Source: Ditibartonella choladocola (GTDB lineage Bacteria; Pseudomonadota; Alphaproteobacteria; Rhizobiales; Rhizobiaceae). From it: a stretch of 64,000 bases of DNA. The translations under genes and the position numbers were made by a program. The notes beneath the pieces were generated by a model that worked only from the letters and a program-made list of their open reading frames with translations, was not told where the DNA came from and searched no databases. Shown here piece by piece: positions 44,666-53,770 of the stretch (the first letter of the stretch is position 1; each line of letters opens with the position of its first letter). Where the stretch lies: contig NZ_CP015625.1 of NCBI RefSeq assembly GCF_002007565.1, positions 558,001 through 622,000 on the forward strand. Reading direction: 5' to 3'.

Positions 44666-45754
44666 ATGGGTACAAGTCTACTTACCAACCAATCCGCCAT
44701 GAATGCTTTGCAAACTCTGCGTTCCATTGGCGATAATATGGACACAACGCAGCGCCGTGTTTCAACGGGCTTGCGTATTAACGAAGCATCCGACAACACC
44801 GCTTATTGGTCAATTTCATCCATGATGAAATCCGACCGTAGTGCATTAAGTTCTGTTTCCGATGCGATGGCTTTGGGTAAAAGCCAGATTGATGTTGCTA
44901 ACGCAACCATTGATAAATCGAAAGAATATCTTGACAACATCCAGAAATCTTTAACCTCGGCTTATCAAAAAGGGCCAGGCGACATCAAAAAGATTCAGGC
45001 TGATATCAAAGCCAATATGAATGATATCGAGTCCGCAGTTTATTCCGCATCTTTGGCTGAAAAGAACATTCTTGGTAATAATGGTGAGTCAGTCCGTATT
45101 GCCGGTTCCTATCGTCGTGAAGGCACGGCTGTTTATGTTGATATGATCGACGTTGGCGGTAAAGAACTCAACTTTGCAACCAAGGGTGCTAACGGCACAT
45201 TCGATTTGAGCCAAGGCCAACTGAAGGACATTTTTGGAAAAACCAATAATGGCACAGACGATACTACTCATCAGCCCAAACCTGCTATTGATGTGGGAGC
45301 TCTCAAGAAAGCAATTGGAGATTATAAAGCAGAGGTAGAAAAAGCAAAGACTGATAACACTGCGAAACCTGCGGATAAATTAGCAGAGGTTACGAAGATC
45401 ACTGAAAAAATAACGGTTAGTGACTTCGTAAACACAGATCTTTCGTCTGCGGATGCGGAAACGATGGAGTACATCCTGAAAGCTGTTCAGGGCAAAGTTA
45501 CGACTGCAACGTCTAATGTTACTACTGCCGGTGCAACACTTGGTGCTGCGAAAGCTCAGGTTACAGGTCAGATCGACTATGTCAGCAAGTTGATGGATGC
45601 CGTTGATAAAGGTGTCGGTTCACTGGTTGATGCCGATATGAATGCAGAATCTGCCCGCCTTGCTTCTTTGCAGGTTCAACAGCAATTGGGCATTCAGGCT
45701 TTGTCGATTGCCAACCAGAACAGCCAGAACATCTTGTCGCTGTTCCGTCAATAA
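44666..45754 (+). CDS. flaA: flagellin, copy 6 of 6
   Basis: Filament protein of 362 residues, the longest copy. The centre (GKELNFATKGANGTFDLSQGQLKDIFGKTNNGTDDTTHQPKPAIDVGALKKAIGDYKAEVEKAKTDNTAKPADK) resembles copy 4 at its start, then has a Lys/Asp-rich insert of its own. D0/D1 ends are as in the family. It closes the array with a terminator whose loop differs from the other copies. Confidence 0.95.
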   Translation: MGTSLLTNQSAMNALQTLRSIGDNMDTTQRRVSTGLRINEASDNTAYWSISSMMKSDRSALSSVSDAMALGKSQIDVANATIDKSKEYLDNIQKSLTSAYQKGPGDIKKIQADIKANMNDIESAVYSASLAEKNILGNNGESVRIAGSYRREGTAVYVDMIDVGGKELNFATKGANGTFDLSQGQLKDIFGKTNNGTDDTTHQPKPAIDVGALKKAIGDYKAEVEKAKTDNTAKPADKLAEVTKITEKITVSDFVNTDLSSADAETMEYILKAVQGKVTTATSNVTTAGATLGAAKAQVTGQIDYVSKLMDAVDKGVGSLVDADMNAESARLASLQVQQQLGIQALSIANQNSQNILSLFRQ

Positions 45755-45808
45755 TAGCAATCTCGCTCTTCCGGTTGCATTTGCAACCGGATTTGCTTTA
45801 TCAATTAA

Positions 45809-45839
45809 AAAGGCCGCGTGAAGAACGCGGCTTTTTTTT
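45809..45839 (+). terminator. intrinsic terminator of flagellin 6
   Basis: GCCGCGT / ACGCGGC stem with a different loop (GAAGA) and eight T. It ends the flagellin array. Confidence 0.92.
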
Positions 45840-46033
45840 ATGGCAAAACATATTCTATCAGCGGTACGCAATTTTACGTAACTATTTTTTTCCGTTAAAT
45901 AACAACATAAATTGCGCGACCCGATAATCTATCTTCTGTGCAATTTACGTTAATTTGCCGTTATAATTTTCGCCAATTTGCCGGTACAAAAAGAGGCACA
46001 ACTGGTAATAGCGACAGGCAAGGTTGACGACAT

Positions 46034-46399
46034 TTATCGGGCAACGTTTATTTGTGTAATCATTGCATCGACGTTTTTAAAGGAATAGGGCATAGGAACA
46101 GTTTTTTCCAAAGGCGTGGGATAGCGGACATTCGTCTTGGGATCGACATAGTGGGTCAATTTCATGGCGATTGAACAGCGCATAAAATCACCGCTTGGTC
46201 CTATAGTACGAGGGTCTGTTAAAGTAATTTTTGCCTTTTGCCCGTCATAATATCCATCCACCCCAATTTGGTAGTTCATCCCGATGACCAATTTGTCATG
46301 AAGGGCATCCAATATGTCTTTTGAACTACAGGTCTTTTTTGATCCGCCGCAAGCAATAAGTGGCAGACACAAAGCGGCTGTAAAAAATAAGCGGTACAT
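46034..46399 (-). CDS. small predicted lipoprotein, unrecognised
   Basis: This protein of 121 residues has a signal peptide ending in a lipobox (PLIACGG, Cys17). The mature part has two further Cys (Cys24 and about Cys75) and a beta-rich pattern (YQIGVDGYYDGQKAKITLTDPRTIGPSGDFMRCSIAMKLTHYVDPKTNVRYPTP). It lies between the flagellin array and fliF on the opposite strand, an uncommon neighbour for a flagellar locus. I do not recognise the family. Probably an inner- or outer-membrane lipoprotein. Confidence 0.7.
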   Translation of the reverse strand: MYRLFFTAALCLPLIACGGSKKTCSSKDILDALHDKLVIGMNYQIGVDGYYDGQKAKITLTDPRTIGPSGDFMRCSIAMKLTHYVDPKTNVRYPTPLEKTVPMPYSFKNVDAMITQINVAR

Positions 46400-46767
46400 T
46401 GATTATCCTTTTAATTTACAACAATTAGCCATCCCCCGTTGAGACAACATTAAAAATTATGTTGCGGCCTTGTTTACACTTTTATTGATAACTGCTTTAC
46501 ACAGGACAATAAAGTTTATTGATAGCTGTTTTACACAGGACAATAAAATTGCCACGTTGCGGGGATCACGTCAATCCGACCGCAACAATAATATTAACCA
46601 TAAAGTCGCTTTAGACAAAGTGTGGTTCCGGCGTTTTCCTGTTGTTCATCCTCGCGCAAGCTTCAGCCTCTAAGGTGCAAAGTAAAGTTAGGGATATATC
46701 AGCTTTTAAAGTTTATATCCTTGATGAAAACCAACGGGTTTTTACCCAACTTATACGGTAGAGATAC
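46400..46767. promoter_or_regulatory. intergenic region upstream of fliF with a 34-bp tandem repeat
   Basis: This is a 368-nt divergent region between the lipoprotein gene and fliF. It contains two 34-bp direct repeats (46481-46514 and 46515-46548, 4 differences or fewer) with the core TTTACACAGGACAATAAA. A third TTTACAC occurs at 46473. It probably holds the fliF operon promoter and operators for a regulator; FtcR binds upstream of fliF in Brucella, which makes it the natural candidate here. Confidence 0.55.
46481..46548 (+). repeat. two 34-bp direct repeats
   Basis: Head-to-tail units 46481-46514 and 46515-46548 differ at only a few positions (AACTGC vs AGCTGT, final G vs A). 34 bp is close to three helical turns, so both copies face the same side of the DNA. 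Confidence 0.85.
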
Positions 46768-48444
46768 ATGGATAGAATACTGGCTCTGTTTTCTTCAATT
46801 GGCTCGGCCCTCGGCAAATTGGGCGCTAAACGTCTGATAGCTCTGGGGCTGGTCGGAGTTGCACTATTCGGTACGATTCTGTTCTCAAGCTTTTATCTGA
46901 CCCGTCCGACATACGAGACACTCTATGTCGGGCTTACTCGTGATGACGTGAACCGTATGGGTATGGCATTAGGTGAAGCAGGCATTGCTTTTGATGTCTC
47001 TTCCGACGGAACATCTGTTCAAGTGCCCGTAGGGCAAGCAGAAAAAGCACGTATGTTTTTGGCTGAAAAAGGTTTGCCGACATCGAACAATGCCGGCTAT
47101 GAACTTTTTGATAATATGGGCTCTCTGGGGCTGACTTCTTTTATGCAGGAAATCACCCGTCAACGCGCATTGGAAGGCGAGATTGCACGCACAATCCAAG
47201 CTGTGCAGGGTGTCAAAGCGGCGAGAGTTCATATTGTTCTGCCGGATAAAGGTTCTTTCCGTCGTGCCAATCAAAAACCTTCGGCTTCGGTTGTTATTCG
47301 CACAGACGGTAATTTTGCCGCTGAATCTGCCCAGTCAATTCGCCAATTGGTGGCTGCTGCCATTCCTTCGTTGGAGGCAAGTTCGGTTACCGTGCTTGAT
47401 ACAAGCGGCAAGCTTTTAGCTTCCGGAACCGACGCGATGAATGGCGCACCGGTCATGATGGCATCTCTCGAACGGCAAGTTGCCGCACAGATTGACGAGA
47501 ATATCCGTAAACAACTGGCACCTTATCTTGGTATGGATCATTTCCAGACCAGTGTTCAGGTTGCATTGGATACCGATCGTCGCCAGACCAACGAAACGAT
47601 TTATAATCCCGATTCGCAGGTTGCACGTTCCGTTCGTAGTGTTCGCGATCAGGGGGACAGTCAAAACAACCGGAATAACGGTTCTGTCGGGGTTGAACAG
47701 AATATCCCGCAAGAAGAAATTGCCGGTGGTTCGGGTGAAAATTCTTCCGACAAAAAAGACCGTCGTGAAGAGACAACCAATTACGAGATCAACTCGAAAA
47801 CAATTTCTACTGTAAGCGACGGGTTCAACGTCAAGAAACTGGCTGTTGCTGTTGTCATTGACCGGTCCAGATTGAAACCCAGCGACAAGGACGCACCGGC
47901 ACCTGCCAACTATGTTGACGATCAGGTCAACCGCATTCGTCAAATGGTTGCGACAGCTTCGGGGCTCGATCCTGATCGTGGTGACATTATTAACGTAACG
48001 GCGGTTGATTTCGTCGCGAATGATGACGCAAACATGCAGCCGGTTGCAACACCGATCTGGCAATCATTGTCGAAATATACATCCGGCCTTGTAAACGGTG
48101 CAGCTCTTGTCATTGCAGTTTTGCTTATCATGTTTCTTGGTGTACGCCCGCTTATGCGTGAAATGCACGGCAACCAGCTTGCACTTGCCGACAATAATGA
48201 AAGTGCTTTGGCAGGACCGGAGAATATGCCTGCTTTGCCGAATGAAGCTAGCAAAAACGAGGGGTTTGATGGTAATATGATACCGGACGAGGACGGGCTA
48301 CAGGATTTACGTAGCCGTATGCGTGTTCCACCGCAGAACCGGCTTGACCAGATGATTTCAATGGATGAAGACCGTTTTGCAAATGTCTTACGCGAGTGGG
48401 TTCAGGAAGATAACGATAAAGGGACACCTGCTCAGGCAGCTTGA
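46768..48444 (+). CDS. fliF: flagellar MS-ring protein FliF
   Basis: FliF forms the MS-ring in the inner membrane. The 558-residue protein has two membrane segments (about 26-48 and 442-463) around a periplasmic YscJ-type domain (YETLYVGLTRDDVNRMGMALGEAGIAFDVSSDGTSVQVP) and ring-building motif region (VKAARVHIVLPDKGSFRRANQKPSASVVI). The cytoplasmic tail ends in the FliG-binding segment (LDQMISMDEDRFANVLREWVQED). It is the first gene of the fliF-fliK operon. Complete. Confidence 0.97.
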   Translation: MDRILALFSSIGSALGKLGAKRLIALGLVGVALFGTILFSSFYLTRPTYETLYVGLTRDDVNRMGMALGEAGIAFDVSSDGTSVQVPVGQAEKARMFLAEKGLPTSNNAGYELFDNMGSLGLTSFMQEITRQRALEGEIARTIQAVQGVKAARVHIVLPDKGSFRRANQKPSASVVIRTDGNFAAESAQSIRQLVAAAIPSLEASSVTVLDTSGKLLASGTDAMNGAPVMMASLERQVAAQIDENIRKQLAPYLGMDHFQTSVQVALDTDRRQTNETIYNPDSQVARSVRSVRDQGDSQNNRNNGSVGVEQNIPQEEIAGGSGENSSDKKDRREETTNYEINSKTISTVSDGFNVKKLAVAVVIDRSRLKPSDKDAPAPANYVDDQVNRIRQMVATASGLDPDRGDIINVTAVDFVANDDANMQPVATPIWQSLSKYTSGLVNGAALVIAVLLIMFLGVRPLMREMHGNQLALADNNESALAGPENMPALPNEASKNEGFDGNMIPDEDGLQDLRSRMRVPPQNRLDQMISMDEDRFANVLREWVQEDNDKGTPAQAA

Positions 48445-48469
48445 CCACAAACAAAACCTCAGGTGAAAG

Positions 48470-49228
48470 ATGACAAGCGCAATGAACAATAGCAATACAG
48501 AAATGGATAACAAGAAGGCGGCCTCGCTTTCCCATTTTTTGAGTGATTTTGCTCCGCGCCAGATTCCGGATACCGAAGTAGAGGTTCTGCCGATGGATGC
48601 GGAAGTTCCGGTTCATGATCCCGAACCGGCAGAAGAAGCCGGTCAGATGGTGGATTTCAACCATGCTGAAAGTGAACCGGCAGATCATTTTGATGAAGCT
48701 TCTCTTGTAACCGAGACAAAAGTCAATGCTGAAGAGCTGAGAAAACAAGCGGTTGACGAAGCGGTAGAAAAAACAAAAGCCGAACTGGAAGCAAAATTTG
48801 CAGAAGAAAAAGCTTCTCTTATTGCCAGTCATGAAAAAGAATTGGATGAACTCAAAGTTAAAACCATTGCCGAAGTTGCGGCTAATCTGGATAATGACTT
48901 GAAACAAGGCTTTGACAACATACTTGAAGATATAAGCAAAGATGTTGCAAAAGTTCTTGGGGGCTTTATTAGCGAACAAATGCATGATGAAGCGTTAAAC
49001 GATTTTGCCAAGCGCATTGCCAAAGAAGCAATATCGGCAAAACAGCCACTTGTGCTTCAAGGCAATAAGGATTTGTTGAAGGCTTTGGAAGCACGCCCCG
49101 ATTTTGACAAAACAAAGTTTGTTTTGCGCCCCACCGATGCCGGCGACATTCGCCTCGAACTTGGCGATCAGGTAATTGCCACACGCCTTGAACCCGTGAT
49201 GAAAGAATTGAAAGGGCTGGTACAATGA
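48470..49228 (+). CDS. fliH: FliH-like flagellar assembly protein
   Basis: This acidic protein of 252 residues has a disordered Glu/Pro-rich N-terminus and a long coiled coil (about 84-145, EELRKQAVDEAVEKTKAELEAKFAEEKASLIASHEKELDELKVKTIAEVAANL). A C-terminal domain resembles FliH/V-ATPase subunit E (GGFISEQMHDEALNDFAKRIAKEAISAKQPLVLQGNKDLLKAL). FliH regulates FliI. Location between fliF and motB agrees. Assignment rests on architecture and context rather than strong signature motifs. It overlaps motB by 4 nt. Confidence 0.68.
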   Translation: MTSAMNNSNTEMDNKKAASLSHFLSDFAPRQIPDTEVEVLPMDAEVPVHDPEPAEEAGQMVDFNHAESEPADHFDEASLVTETKVNAEELRKQAVDEAVEKTKAELEAKFAEEKASLIASHEKELDELKVKTIAEVAANLDNDLKQGFDNILEDISKDVAKVLGGFISEQMHDEALNDFAKRIAKEAISAKQPLVLQGNKDLLKALEARPDFDKTKFVLRPTDAGDIRLELGDQVIATRLEPVMKELKGLVQ

Positions 49229-50655
49229 GTACAGATACGCCCGAATCCCATAATGAAATCATTATCGTTCGTCGTGGAGGACAAGGCGAAGGCGAACATC
49301 ATGGTGGAGCATGGGAAGTCGCATATGCCGACTTTATGACATCGATGATGGCCTTCTTCCTTGTTATGTGGCTTATCAACGCTGCAAACGAAGAAACCAA
49401 AGCTGCTGTTGCCAGTTATTTCAACCCTATCAAACTGGTTGATCGCCGTACAAATCCGAAGGGTATTCAGGATAATGATGCTGTCGGGGATAACGATAAA
49501 AAGTCGGGTAACGAAGCTCATGGTGAACCTGTTGGAAAAGAAAAAAGCGAAAACCAGAGCAGTGCCGAACAGCAAAAAATGATGAACGAGCCTTATGAAG
49601 AGCTCGATAAAATTGCCGAACATGATGCGGCAACCGAACCTCCTGAAAAAGGGACGGGTGGTAACGCTGATGGCGGGTCACAAAAAGGGGCAAGCGAAGG
49701 CACAGCCTATCGCGATCCCTTTTCACCGGATTATTGGACCAAAAATGCTTCACATGAAATAGCCGAAGCTGATGGCGGTCCGAGCCAGAATTCCGGCGGG
49801 CGTGACCCCAATTTACCAAGTCAGCCGGGTGTCACTTTGCCCCCTAAGACAGGTGAACCGACGGTGGCAGGTAATGAAGGTAAACCGATGCAGGCTGCAC
49901 AAGAGACTTTACCACCGCAAAATACAGATACGGCTAACCAGAATAAACCGCAAAACGGGGTAAATGGGGAAGCACAGACGGCTGGCCAGTCGACTGCCGA
50001 TAAGGGCAAGTCCGGAAATGCAACTGAAAAAGTAGAAAATCCTGCGCAGTCTCCGGAACAGGCTGTTGAGCTCAGTAAGGCTGAAACGCCCCAGGAAGCG
50101 GCAAAAGATAAATCTCTGCCACAAGTTGTACGTGAAATTTCTGGCGAGCTTAGCAAGCTTATCACGGATACAAAAAGTACCCAACAACCTATGGTTCGAG
50201 TTGTCACGGTCAAGGATGGCGTTGCAATAGAACTGATGGATCAGGCCCATTACGGAATGTTTGCCATCGGTTCGGCCAAACCGGATAAAAAAGTGGTTGA
50301 TCTTCTGGCCGGTGTTGCAAAAATTTTGCAAAATAAAAAGGGCGAGGTTGTGATTGCAGGACATACGGATTCGCGTCCCTATAGAAATGCGACTTATGAC
50401 AATTGGCAATTATCAAGCTCGCGTGCACAAATGGCTTATTATATGTTGGTTCGCGGCGGGCTCGATGAAAAACGCGTTTTGCGTGTCGAGGGTTACGCCG
50501 ACCGCGAACTCAAGAATAAGGCCGACCCATATGCCGCAGAAAATCGCCGTATAGAAATATTCATGCGCTTGCCACAAGGAGAGACGGAAGAAAAAAACAA
50601 CAATACCGACAATGAAAAGGCCAATGGCACAAATAATGTGGAGAAAAAACAATGA
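49225..50655 (+). CDS. motB: flagellar stator protein MotB
   Basis: MotB anchors the stator to peptidoglycan. The 476-residue protein has one membrane segment (WEVAYADFMTSMMAFFLVMWLINA) whose Asp36 is the conserved proton-binding residue. A very long polar linker (about 70-315) is rich in Glu, Lys, Gln and Pro. The C-terminal OmpA-like domain (KGEVVIAGHTDSRPYRNATYDNWQLSSSRAQMAYYMLV) binds the cell wall. Longer than enteric MotB because of the linker. It overlaps the gene before and after by 4 nt. Confidence 0.96.
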   Translation: MSTDTPESHNEIIIVRRGGQGEGEHHGGAWEVAYADFMTSMMAFFLVMWLINAANEETKAAVASYFNPIKLVDRRTNPKGIQDNDAVGDNDKKSGNEAHGEPVGKEKSENQSSAEQQKMMNEPYEELDKIAEHDAATEPPEKGTGGNADGGSQKGASEGTAYRDPFSPDYWTKNASHEIAEADGGPSQNSGGRDPNLPSQPGVTLPPKTGEPTVAGNEGKPMQAAQETLPPQNTDTANQNKPQNGVNGEAQTAGQSTADKGKSGNATEKVENPAQSPEQAVELSKAETPQEAAKDKSLPQVVREISGELSKLITDTKSTQQPMVRVVTVKDGVAIELMDQAHYGMFAIGSAKPDKKVVDLLAGVAKILQNKKGEVVIAGHTDSRPYRNATYDNWQLSSSRAQMAYYMLVRGGLDEKRVLRVEGYADRELKNKADPYAAENRRIEIFMRLPQGETEEKNNNTDNEKANGTNNVEKKQ

Positions 50656-51947
50656 TGAAGCGTTTTTTCAAAATAATGTGCTGTGCCGGAATTGCTGTTC
50701 CTTTAACTGTTGTATCTCCGCTTGAAGCGCAAATGAGCGAGTCTTCCGCACTTGGTCCGGTTCAACTCGTTCGTTCATTGGAAAGTCTGCAAGATGATAT
50801 TGCAAGTGGTCAACCGGGAGCGCTGCAAATGCAACCGCGTGTGCTTGCCGATATTGGCCAGAAAATGCTGAGCGAGGATCCTTCCATATGGGAAAACCCG
50901 CAAAATCTCTTTGCCGCCTTGACCTATCTTTTTAATGGTGGAAATCCCAATGTTGTCGAAACAATTCTCAAGAATGCTCCGGATGGAGTTATTCCTAAAA
51001 ATTATGTTGTTGGTGCGCTCGCCTATGCCCATCACAGGAAAGACAGGTTTCTGAAAGCTTTCGACGAATTACCTGAAAATGATGACGAAGCTCCGGCTGC
51101 ACTCTTACTTTCTATTACTTTGAGCACCGTCACGGATATTGCAGACGCAGATCCGGAAAAAGCATCCGAGCGGTTGAACTGGGTAAGACTGGTTGCTCCG
51201 GGGTCATTGTTCGAGGAAGCCGCAATACGTAGGCAGTTAAAAGTTGCAACAATGATTGGCGATATAAAACTGTTTCAGCTACTTACGAGAAATTACGTAA
51301 CACGGTTTTCAAAATCGCCTTATGCCAACGAATTCTGGCGGGAATTTGCAACGTCGCTACCGGCGATGGACAATCGTCTGGACGATCAGCAATTGAGTGA
51401 TTTTGTAGGCTATGCACCGGCCGCAATCCAGTTGGTTATTTATTTGAAAGTCAGTCGTACGGCATTGATCGAAGCGCGCATGCCGCGCGCCCATTTCGGT
51501 GCAGAAAAAGCTCTTGATCTTGCGCATAATCTCAACGTCGATGATTCTTCCGCACGCCTTTATTATGCAGCAAGTTCTGCCGGCACGACCGCAGCCGAAG
51601 ACGCGGCCGAAATGTTAAAAATGATTTCGGTCAACAGTCTTCCGGAAAAAGATAGGCCATTATTAATGGCAGCAAAAGCTGTTGCAAAAGGTGTTGTGCT
51701 TGACACCAATATTTTACCGAAACAGCAAGACGAAGACGAAGATACTGACGATCAATCAACTTTGAAAGAAGCGGTTGGTGTCCCCGTCGATCAAGTGGGG
51801 AAAAAACCGGCAGAATCATTGCCAATGCCAACGGCCAGTTCTTCGGGACAAGCAGATGAGAAAAAGACAGCCACTGAAATTGATCAATTCATGCAGCAGA
51901 CTCAAAAGAAAATTGACGATGTAGACAAACTATTGGAGAAAAAATGA
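50652..51947 (+). CDS. motC: MotC, periplasmic motor protein
   Basis: MotC is a rhizobial motor protein that acts on the stator from the periplasm. The 431-residue protein has a signal peptide (FFKIMCCAGIAVPLTVVSPLEAQ) and a helical repeat body typical of the family (VQLVRSLESLQDDIASGQPGALQMQPRVLADIGQKML, then NPQNLFAALTYLFNGGNPNVVETIL). A charged coiled-coil tail follows (EIDQFMQQTQKKIDDVDKLLEKK). Its chaperone MotE is encoded at 34460. It overlaps motB by 4 nt and fliK by 4 nt. Confidence 0.92.
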   Translation: MMKRFFKIMCCAGIAVPLTVVSPLEAQMSESSALGPVQLVRSLESLQDDIASGQPGALQMQPRVLADIGQKMLSEDPSIWENPQNLFAALTYLFNGGNPNVVETILKNAPDGVIPKNYVVGALAYAHHRKDRFLKAFDELPENDDEAPAALLLSITLSTVTDIADADPEKASERLNWVRLVAPGSLFEEAAIRRQLKVATMIGDIKLFQLLTRNYVTRFSKSPYANEFWREFATSLPAMDNRLDDQQLSDFVGYAPAAIQLVIYLKVSRTALIEARMPRAHFGAEKALDLAHNLNVDDSSARLYYAASSAGTTAAEDAAEMLKMISVNSLPEKDRPLLMAAKAVAKGVVLDTNILPKQQDEDEDTDDQSTLKEAVGVPVDQVGKKPAESLPMPTASSSGQADEKKTATEIDQFMQQTQKKIDDVDKLLEKK

Positions 51948-53770
51948 TGGTGATTTCGGGGGATTTTACGAACATTATTGCAGCCAATGCCCAACCGAAA
52001 GCCGACAATAAAAAATCGGCTCAATCCGATCAATCATCGCAAGCAAGTTTTGATGAGATCTTGCATAAAAATGAGGGTGACCGGTCTGCAACTATGAAAG
52101 ATACCGACAGGCAATCGGCAAAGGTTGCGTCTGATAAATCCTATTCGGACAAAGCATATCCGGATAAATTCTATGCCGATAAAGTTACTAACGATAAAGT
52201 CTCGACTGACAAGGCTGCCAATGACAAACTTGCAACCGACAAGAATGCCAACAATGATAAGGGGCGTTTAAACGAGGTTGCCAAACAAAACGCTTCACAG
52301 GCAAAAAACAGTGTGTCCGATAAACCGCAAAAACAGCAAGAAAATGCGAAGACATCTGTTCAACATGAAAAAGATGCTCAGGAAGACCATTCGGCTTCGG
52401 CTATTCACGATATTCTTCAACAGATGGATGAACAAAAAGCCGCTTCATCAATAGAAAAAAACGCCGCCGGTTTGAATTTGAAAAACGATGAAGAGCGCGA
52501 CCAATCCGGTTTAAATGGAATTATTTCCAAAGACAAAGTGCATTCGTCCAAGGGCAAAAATGAAAAATCGGACGATGTTGACGGCAACAGCCAAGAAAAC
52601 GCCGAAAATTCTCATGGCTCTGACATTGGCCAATTGGCAACGGTTGACCACATAGTTGTCAATCAGGATAACCACACGAACGACACCAATTCACTTGGCG
52701 GAGATAAAACGACAGGTGATATAGATCAAGCGCAAACAACTGACAAAACCGTAGTTTCGTCAAACAATGCGGTAAATCCTTCAGACAATACTGCGGATCC
52801 GGCAGTGAAAAATGGAACGGATTTTCGTCTTACAGCCGTAGAACAGAATGGTAACAAAAACGAAGTCCATGCTGATGCAACTCAAATTTCAGGGTTGGAA
52901 GGAAGGGCAACAGAAGCATTTGGTAAATTCAAGGGCGATGGAAAACTGGCGGGCAAGGCCGACCTTTCAACCGGCAATGATGATGATCGTGGACAATCGG
53001 AATTTACGCTTGAAAATGACGGTAAAACTCGAAACCGGCTGGATGACGCTGTTCCGGAAGTGGCAGATAGCCGTGCTGACCGTTCCGTATCCGGACGCAA
53101 ACTGAACGGCGAGAGACGTACACAGAACAATATCAACCAGACGTCGGTCAATGGTTCACAGCAGGTAAATTTTGAAGATATGGCCGAAAAATCTCAGGCT
53201 GGTTCGACATTGAATATCGGCGACAGAGTCGCCACGACCAATCCGAAGGGGGTAGATCAAACACAATTGGGGCGCATTACCGGCGTCGAGGTAACTGAAA
53301 ATAGGCAAGTCGGTGATTTACGTGTTCTCCGTATCAAACTTAATCCGGAAAATCTTGGCATGGTCGAGGCACGATTGCGCAAAACAAGTGATGGGCTGCA
53401 TATCGAAATCCATGCTGAACGACAAGAAACAGCACGCCTTCTTGCCGCAGATCACCATGCTTTGCATAAAGCACTGGAAAAATCCGGTTTTAATGATGAC
53501 GGGCGCCTGACAATTATGGTCGTCGACAGAAGTTCACAAACAGTCCAACAGGGACAATCGACCAATTCGGGTCAATCAATGTCGCAGCAGGATAATGGCG
53601 GTCAGAATTTTAACGGACAGCAGCGGCAATTCTCCGGACAGCAGGGACAAGGTGGGCACAATGGGTCAAGGCAGACATTTACCGAGTTTCCGGTTACCGG
53701 CACTCCCTTGCAGGAAGAAGGCGGCCGTGAAGAACGTACTGTTCGCAATCCTCGCCGTCTGGTTGTTTAA
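51944..53770 (+). CDS. fliK: hook-length control protein FliK (MotD)
   Basis: FliK measures hook length and then switches FlhB. The 608-residue protein has a long polar, probably disordered N-terminal part (about 1-440) and a compact C-terminal FliK domain (QLGRITGVEVTENRQVGDLRVLRIKLNPENLGMVEARLRKTSDGLHIEIHAERQETARLLAADHHALHKALEKSGF). A low-complexity Gln/Gly-rich tail follows. Between residues 63 and 106 about nine 5-residue repeats of the type xDKxx occur in tandem. Known in rhizobia as MotD, now accepted as FliK. The 3' end overlaps the transglycosylase gene by 44 nt. Confidence 0.93.
   Translation: MMVISGDFTNIIAANAQPKADNKKSAQSDQSSQASFDEILHKNEGDRSATMKDTDRQSAKVASDKSYSDKAYPDKFYADKVTNDKVSTDKAANDKLATDKNANNDKGRLNEVAKQNASQAKNSVSDKPQKQQENAKTSVQHEKDAQEDHSASAIHDILQQMDEQKAASSIEKNAAGLNLKNDEERDQSGLNGIISKDKVHSSKGKNEKSDDVDGNSQENAENSHGSDIGQLATVDHIVVNQDNHTNDTNSLGGDKTTGDIDQAQTTDKTVVSSNNAVNPSDNTADPAVKNGTDFRLTAVEQNGNKNEVHADATQISGLEGRATEAFGKFKGDGKLAGKADLSTGNDDDRGQSEFTLENDGKTRNRLDDAVPEVADSRADRSVSGRKLNGERRTQNNINQTSVNGSQQVNFEDMAEKSQAGSTLNIGDRVATTNPKGVDQTQLGRITGVEVTENRQVGDLRVLRIKLNPENLGMVEARLRKTSDGLHIEIHAERQETARLLAADHHALHKALEKSGFNDDGRLTIMVVDRSSQTVQQGQSTNSGQSMSQQDNGGQNFNGQQRQFSGQQGQGGHNGSRQTFTEFPVTGTPLQEEGGREERTVRNPRRLVV
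52130..52262 (+). repeat. 15-bp imperfect in-frame repeat in fliK
   Basis: About nine units of 15 bp encode SDKSY, SDKAY, PDKFY, ADKVT, NDKVS, TDKAA, NDKLA, TDKNA and NNDK. The Asp-Lys pair is constant and the rest varies. The repeat lies in the region whose length sets hook length. Confidence 0.85.

Noticed and set aside
37443..45754. CRISPR array or IS-like tandem structure
   Set aside because: The periodicity of about 1.4 kb comes from whole flagellin genes with spacers; there are no short regularly spaced repeats, no terminal inverted repeats and no transposase.
53595..53726. 44-codon extension of the transglycosylase within fliK
   Set aside because: It would place the signal peptide internally. 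The GTG at 53727 with AGGAAG gives a normal secreted enzyme.
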